Part shown: piece by piece, positions 60,402 to 64,000 of the stretch
Numbering within the stretch: the stretch's first letter is position 1
Layout of the letters: the number at the start of each line of letters is the position of its first letter
Assembly: GCA_965153355.1 (NCBI GenBank)
Contig: OZ231127.1
Coordinates: 92,566,001-92,630,000, forward strand
Source: Flaccisagitta enflata
Lineage: Eukaryota; Chaetognatha; Sagittoidea; Aphragmophora
Reading direction: 5' to 3'
DNA length: 64,000 bases
The notes under the pieces: model-generated
The model's database searches: none
Told to the model about the DNA's origin: nothing
What the model saw: the letters and a program-made list of their open reading frames with translations, nothing else
Position numbers and translations under genes: made by a program

Positions 60402-60851
60402 TTAAATCTCATCCATTTCTATCAAATGGAGCAAATTTTTTTTTCTAAGCTGGTCGATGAGCTTAGAATAACGATTTAGACAACCGAAAGCCACGACCTT
60501 TTCATCCAATCTTTTTGATTGAATAGTTTCCATCCTTCTGTTCAAATGACCTAAAGCGTCTCTTGCTCCATCTTCAAGAGCCAATGCAAGGTTCATTTTC
60601 TGTAAGAGCGAATCTCTTTCTTCCCGTAGTGATTGGATCTCAAGAAGAAGATCCTCATTTTTGCCTTGTAAGGACTTCAGAGACCCCTTCACTTCATCTA
60701 ATTTCAGTTTTAAGTGGTTTATTTTCAAATTGAGTGATAACCTTTTTGCCGTTTTGGTTGTTAGTGATTTACGCACATTGTTGCCGCTGGCTTGTTCCAT
60801 GTTCGAGGTCAAGGGAATATAATCGGCATTAAAGTCCATCAAATGCGACAT
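60402..60851 (-). CDS. coiled-coil protein of unknown function
   Basis: 149 aa from the ATG at 60849-60851. Residues about 40-120 form heptad-rich helix (LKLKLDEVKGSLKSLQG, then LLLEIQSLREERDSLLQKM). It has no signal peptide or membrane segment. The frame upstream of this ATG runs into the GGAC/GGAT repeat and is not coding. An AAAG site plus four A precedes the start. It lies between PolB and the NS1-like gene on the same strand. Perhaps a virion or replication accessory protein; not recognised. Confidence 0.65.
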   Translation of the reverse strand: MSHLMDFNADYIPLTSNMEQASGNNVRKSLTTKTAKRLSLNLKINHLKLKLDEVKGSLKSLQGKNEDLLLEIQSLREERDSLLQKMNLALALEDGARDALGHLNRRMETIQSKRLDEKVVAFGCLNRYSKLIDQLRKKNLLHLIEMDEI

Positions 60852-60928
60852 TTTTCTTTGTAATACATTAAGAAAAATAATTACGGAAGAATAGTTACGG
60901 AAGAAGGCTTCATACATGGCTATTTTAG

Positions 60929-61567
60929 TCGCTTTTTGATGGGCAAGGAACTTGCTTGATGGACAGACGGACAGAAGGACGGACAGAAGGATGGACGGAT
61001 GGATGGATGGACAGTTGGAAGGACAGACGGATGGACAGTAGGAAGGACGGACGGATGGACAGATGGACGGAAGGACGGACGGATGGACAGATGGACGGAA
61101 GGACGGACGGATGGACAGATGGACGGAAGGACGGACAGATAGCTGGATGGACGGAAGGACAAACGGATGGATGGACGGAAGGACGGACAGAAGGATGGTC
61201 GGACGGAAGGACGAATAAACGGATAGATGGACGGATGAATGGATGGTTGAATGGATGGACAGACAGACGGACGGACGGAATGACGGAGAGATGGATGGAT
61301 GGACCGATGGACGGTTGGAAGGACGGACGGAAGGACGGACGTATGGACAGTAGGTAGGACGGACGGATGAATGGAAGGAAGGACGGTTGGAAAGATGAAT
61401 GGACAGACGGAAGGACGGACGTATGGACAGTAGGAAGGATGGACGGATGAATGAAAGGAAGAATGGATGAATGGAAGGATAGACGGACAAATGCACTCAA
61501 AAATACATGGGATAAGCGAATGATGGACGCATATAGTTAGGTGTAGAGTCGTGTGATAAGCGACTAA
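60929..61567 (-). repeat. F1 family repeat with ~500-bp expanded GGAC/GGAT core
   Basis: Begins TAGTCGCTTTTTGATGGGCA. The core (60960-61490) is GGACGGACGGATGGAC-type tetranucleotides with longer-period order (ACAGTAGGAAGGACGG, ATGGACAGATGGACGGAAGG). It ends GTGTAGAGTCGTGTGATAAG + CGACTAAAAT. The - strand 'Pro/Ser/His' frames across it are artefacts. Confidence 0.85.
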
Positions 61568-62283
61568 AATAAGATATACATAGTGATTTTGATAAGCAAC
61601 CATGACAGAAATCAATAACAACTAATGAACACAATTTCCAGGGCCATAATTGTTTCAGTTATCATCACTTTCTGATTCTGAAGAGGATGATAAGTGACGT
61701 GGCCGTTGATTGCTCATTGCAAAATCGTATTTCACAAAAAAGTCATCTTTTTCCTCGTCATATGCGTCGATCTCAAAAATGGACTCAAAATGTCGCGCGT
61801 ACAAGGCCAAAATAATCTCCGGACCAATTTTACATGGCGGAGGCCTCATAAATAAACCATCCGAGGGTAGAGGCATCCCAACATGTATAATGGGCACTCT
61901 CAGTTCCAAAACGTAGGCCCTTGTTTGAAAAAAGAGAGCATAACAATAGACACTTTTTTTAGTAGTTCACTAAGCGAATATATACCCCACTATGTTGGTC
62001 CGTCGGTAAGTCGGTTTGTCGGTTGGCTGTGCATTTGTCTCTTAAGAAAATAAATGTAAAGTTCTAATAAAAATAAACGAACCTATTCAGGAGAGCCAAT
62101 TTGTCAACCAAATTGTCACAGAGGTCAATAATGCGAATATTACTGGTGGCAACAAAACCAAGTTGTGAATTTAAGAGGACGGGATTCTTTGACTTGATGT
62201 TGACCTATAATTTTGATATTTTGAGATAGGGAATTACCCTAAACGATCCCTTCATGGTTGAATATATAAACATATGATTGGAG

Positions 62284-62345
62284 TTACCGACTTACGGTCC
62301 GAAGGAAAGACAGATGGACGGACCGACGGACCGACGGACCGACGG
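62284..62345 (-). repeat. F1-type core fragment
   Basis: GACCGACGGACCGACGGACC core units without the family ends, in the NS1-like intron 3. A GGTCCGTCGGTAAGTCGG fragment also lies at 61995-62025 in intron 4. Confidence 0.55.
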
Positions 62346-62473
62346 AAGGACAGAAATTTAAACCAACCGTCTGCTCTTCATTTCCCCATAACTTCAAAAT
62401 TTTGGAACGATTGAAACCGCGATCAAATTCACTTAAAAATTCAAAAAAAAAAATGAAGTCAAAAAAAAAAAAC

Positions 62474-62683
62474 AAGGCCGGATACACGGTTACCGAAGTC
62501 GTGTGCGGGTGCGCAGGGACCATATTTAGGGTAACCAGATGATTTGGGCAGGAGCAGTAAGGTAAAAGAAAAAAAGTTATAAAAAAAAATAAAGTGTAAC
62601 TAACCGACCAACCGACCTACCGACCGACCTACCGACCGACGGACAAAGCGGGATGTAGAGTTGCGAGCACGCGACTATAAATC
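62474..62683 (-). repeat. F1 family repeat, complete copy
   Basis: AACAAGGCCGGATACACGG, GTGTGCGGGTGCGCAGGG, TTGGGCAGGAGCAGTAAGG, a CCGACCTACCGACCGA core, and GTAGAGTTGCGAGCACGCGA. It begins within about 10 bp of the 5' splice site of NS1-like intron 3. Confidence 0.85.
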
Positions 62684-63685
62684 AGTTTTACATAAAGAGT
62701 GAATTTGGCATTTTCAGTTATGGAATACTTATCTTGGGTAACCAAATTAAAAGGACCAATAATAGAACTGAGTGAAAATTGAGAACTTTCTTCAGTTATA
62801 GATGTAGAACACATACATCCAGAAATAAGGTTCATAAGACCTAAATTTGGAAAAAATAAAAAAGCATGACAGAAAGCAGTGGTTATGCTACTAACGAAGG
62901 CGGGCAGGGGTACTGTTAAAGGTTGGGTTTATCTTTAAAATGAGAAATAAAAAAAAATTTAACCTGTTTTGAAAGTGTCCGATTGACCAGATAGATATAA
63001 ACAATTTTTTTTTCTCATCGGAGTGGTTGGGATATTTGAGCTGGAAATGTCGTCCTCACCATTACAGACCAATTTTTTAGTATCCATAAAGAAATATAGA
63101 AATTTGAGGAGCCTCTTTGTAGGTATGCCGTTTTTGTAAAAGAATTCCTTTAAGTTGAAAAACAAAAAAATTGTCATATGCGGGGATAAAGTATTATCGG
63201 GTAGGGGCATTTATGTCATAAGTCCCAAAACATTTTTTTACCTCAAGCCATTCCATACAGGGTGTTAGGCTGCGATCCTGCTTTTTTAACTCGAAGGCTT
63301 CTTTGAATAAAAAAAGGATTTTGCTTGTGTAGGTCATTTTGTTCATCCTAAACACGTGCTCATAAGCAATACTATCAAAAATGGCCGATGCCATTGCCTC
63401 CCATTGAAGACCATAACAGCAAAGAATCGCCTCCCATTCTTCTTCTTTCAGATTTTTCTTACACAGCCATCAATCTCGTTTGAAAAATTCTTTTAAGCTT
63501 TTTCTCTTAGATGCATCAACTGAGTGAATTGAAATCATTTTTTCTTTAAAGAACATTGTTTGACGTTTTTTGTATCAAAATTTTATCAACTTGGGTCGAA
63601 TAGTTTTCATTTTATGACAATTTGAAGTATGAACAGTTTCAGGAGTAAAATAAAGGAAAATTGTTGTTTGACAAGGCAGTTCCTC

Positions 63686-64000
63686 TTTAAATAGGTCTTA
63701 TTTCTAAACGGCTTGAGCTACAGATGCCAGATTGGTCTCGAATGAAAGATAATTTAATGCAGTTTTAGCTATCAAAAAGAGAAAAACCGTTTTTTACCTT
63801 TTTGTTGTACTTCTTATTGAAAAACCCACAAGTCAAAGGAATTTAGACAAAAAAATCGATTTCAAGGACATGAAATTTACTCTTTATGCCAATTCATCTA
63901 CCTACAAAAGAAATTATGAAAAACTACATCAAATTATCTTTCATTTGAGACCAATCTGGCGTTTGTAGCTTAAACGGTTTAGAAATGAGAGGAATTTAAA
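63686..64000. mobile_element. foldback MITE reaching the window edge
   Basis: Left end TTTAAATAGGTCTTATTTCT + AAACGG, and the right end of the window TTTAGAAATGAGAGGAATTT + AAA, are inverted. GATTGGTCTCGAATGAAAGA pairs with its inverted copy at 63941-63960. The right border may coincide with base 64000. Confidence 0.75.

Larger units (their letters stand above)
61655..63556 (-). pseudogene. NS1/Rep-like superfamily 3 helicase-type gene, 5 exons, degenerate
   Basis: Proposed exons 63242-63556, 62964-63147, 62692-62840, 62083-62204 and 61655-61919, total 1035 nt, with all phases compatible. An in-frame TGA at 63470-63472 breaks the frame after 28 codons; otherwise it is open to an acidic SSSSESESDDN end. 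The order fits the parvovirus NS1-type SF3 domain: KKNCLYLSGQSDTFKT at the Walker A place (the usual Gly before Lys is Phe), a FATSN-like VATSNIRI at motif C, and LALLNRAYVLELRVPI around the Arg-finger region. The Walker B acids are not evident. A replication-initiation helicase role is typical of the family; this copy looks inactive or repurposed. Homology is by eye and needs profile search. Confidence 0.5.

Noticed and set aside
60920-61621. Pro/Ser/Arg-rich - strand frames of up to 364 codons
   Set aside because: Translation of the GGAC/GGAT core of an F1 repeat. Only the part from the ATG at 60851 down is protein-like.

Overview
The window is animal (metazoan) nuclear DNA. It has long phase-matched introns with GT...AG borders, exons of an axonemal dynein heavy chain, a TRIM37-like RING/B-box gene, FG-repeat exons, a decayed LINE, many nested foldback/MITE elements and very long GA/CT, GT, GGAC and TTG microsatellites. 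The dynein exons imply a ciliated or flagellated animal. I cannot name the species.

Host part, about 1-45,500. The + strand carries a seven-exon gene (10955-27496). Six FG-rich, nucleoporin-like exons, all joined in phase 1, lead into a single kelch-propeller exon. An intronless TRIM37-like gene (20640-21530) lies inside the dispersed span of that gene. The - strand holds two exons of an outer-arm type dynein heavy chain (44294-44512 and 17459-17596). They are in N-to-C order, so one gene could have an intron of about 27 kb that contains the other two genes. The rest is repeats: foldback elements with readable target-site duplications (6623-9824, 30544-36450), Tc1/mariner-like, Mutator-like and hAT-like MITEs, and two recurrent families. 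F1 has a palindromic end and an expandable GGAC/GGAT core. F2 has a GC-rich GGCAGCGGCCCC end and a core of about 20-bp repeats. Nesting reaches four levels in 30544-36450.

Viral part, about 45,540-63,560. This is an endogenous Polinton/adintovirus-type element. On + it encodes a spliced packaging ATPase, two proteins of unknown role, an rve-type integrase with DDE residues intact, a penton-like minor capsid protein, a Lys-rich protein, a protein with internal repeats and a linker-histone-like C-terminus, a six-exon major capsid protein and a tiny Arg/Lys-rich core-like protein. On - it encodes a three-exon protein-primed-type PolB, a coiled-coil protein and, beyond these, a five-exon degenerate gene that reads like a parvovirus-NS1-type superfamily 3 helicase and is broken by one in-frame TGA. 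The first + genes are almost abutting. Many starts are preceded by a pyrimidine-AG and then an A-run, as in splice-acceptor or trans-splice sites. I found no adenain-like protease and no long terminal inverted repeats, so the ends are unresolved. The introns contain host repeats, so the copy is resident in the genome.

The most unusual items are the NS1/SF3-like gene beside a Polinton, the histone-H1-like repeat protein, the altered PolB motif C, the A-run frameshift, and the FG-repeat/kelch fusion gene.
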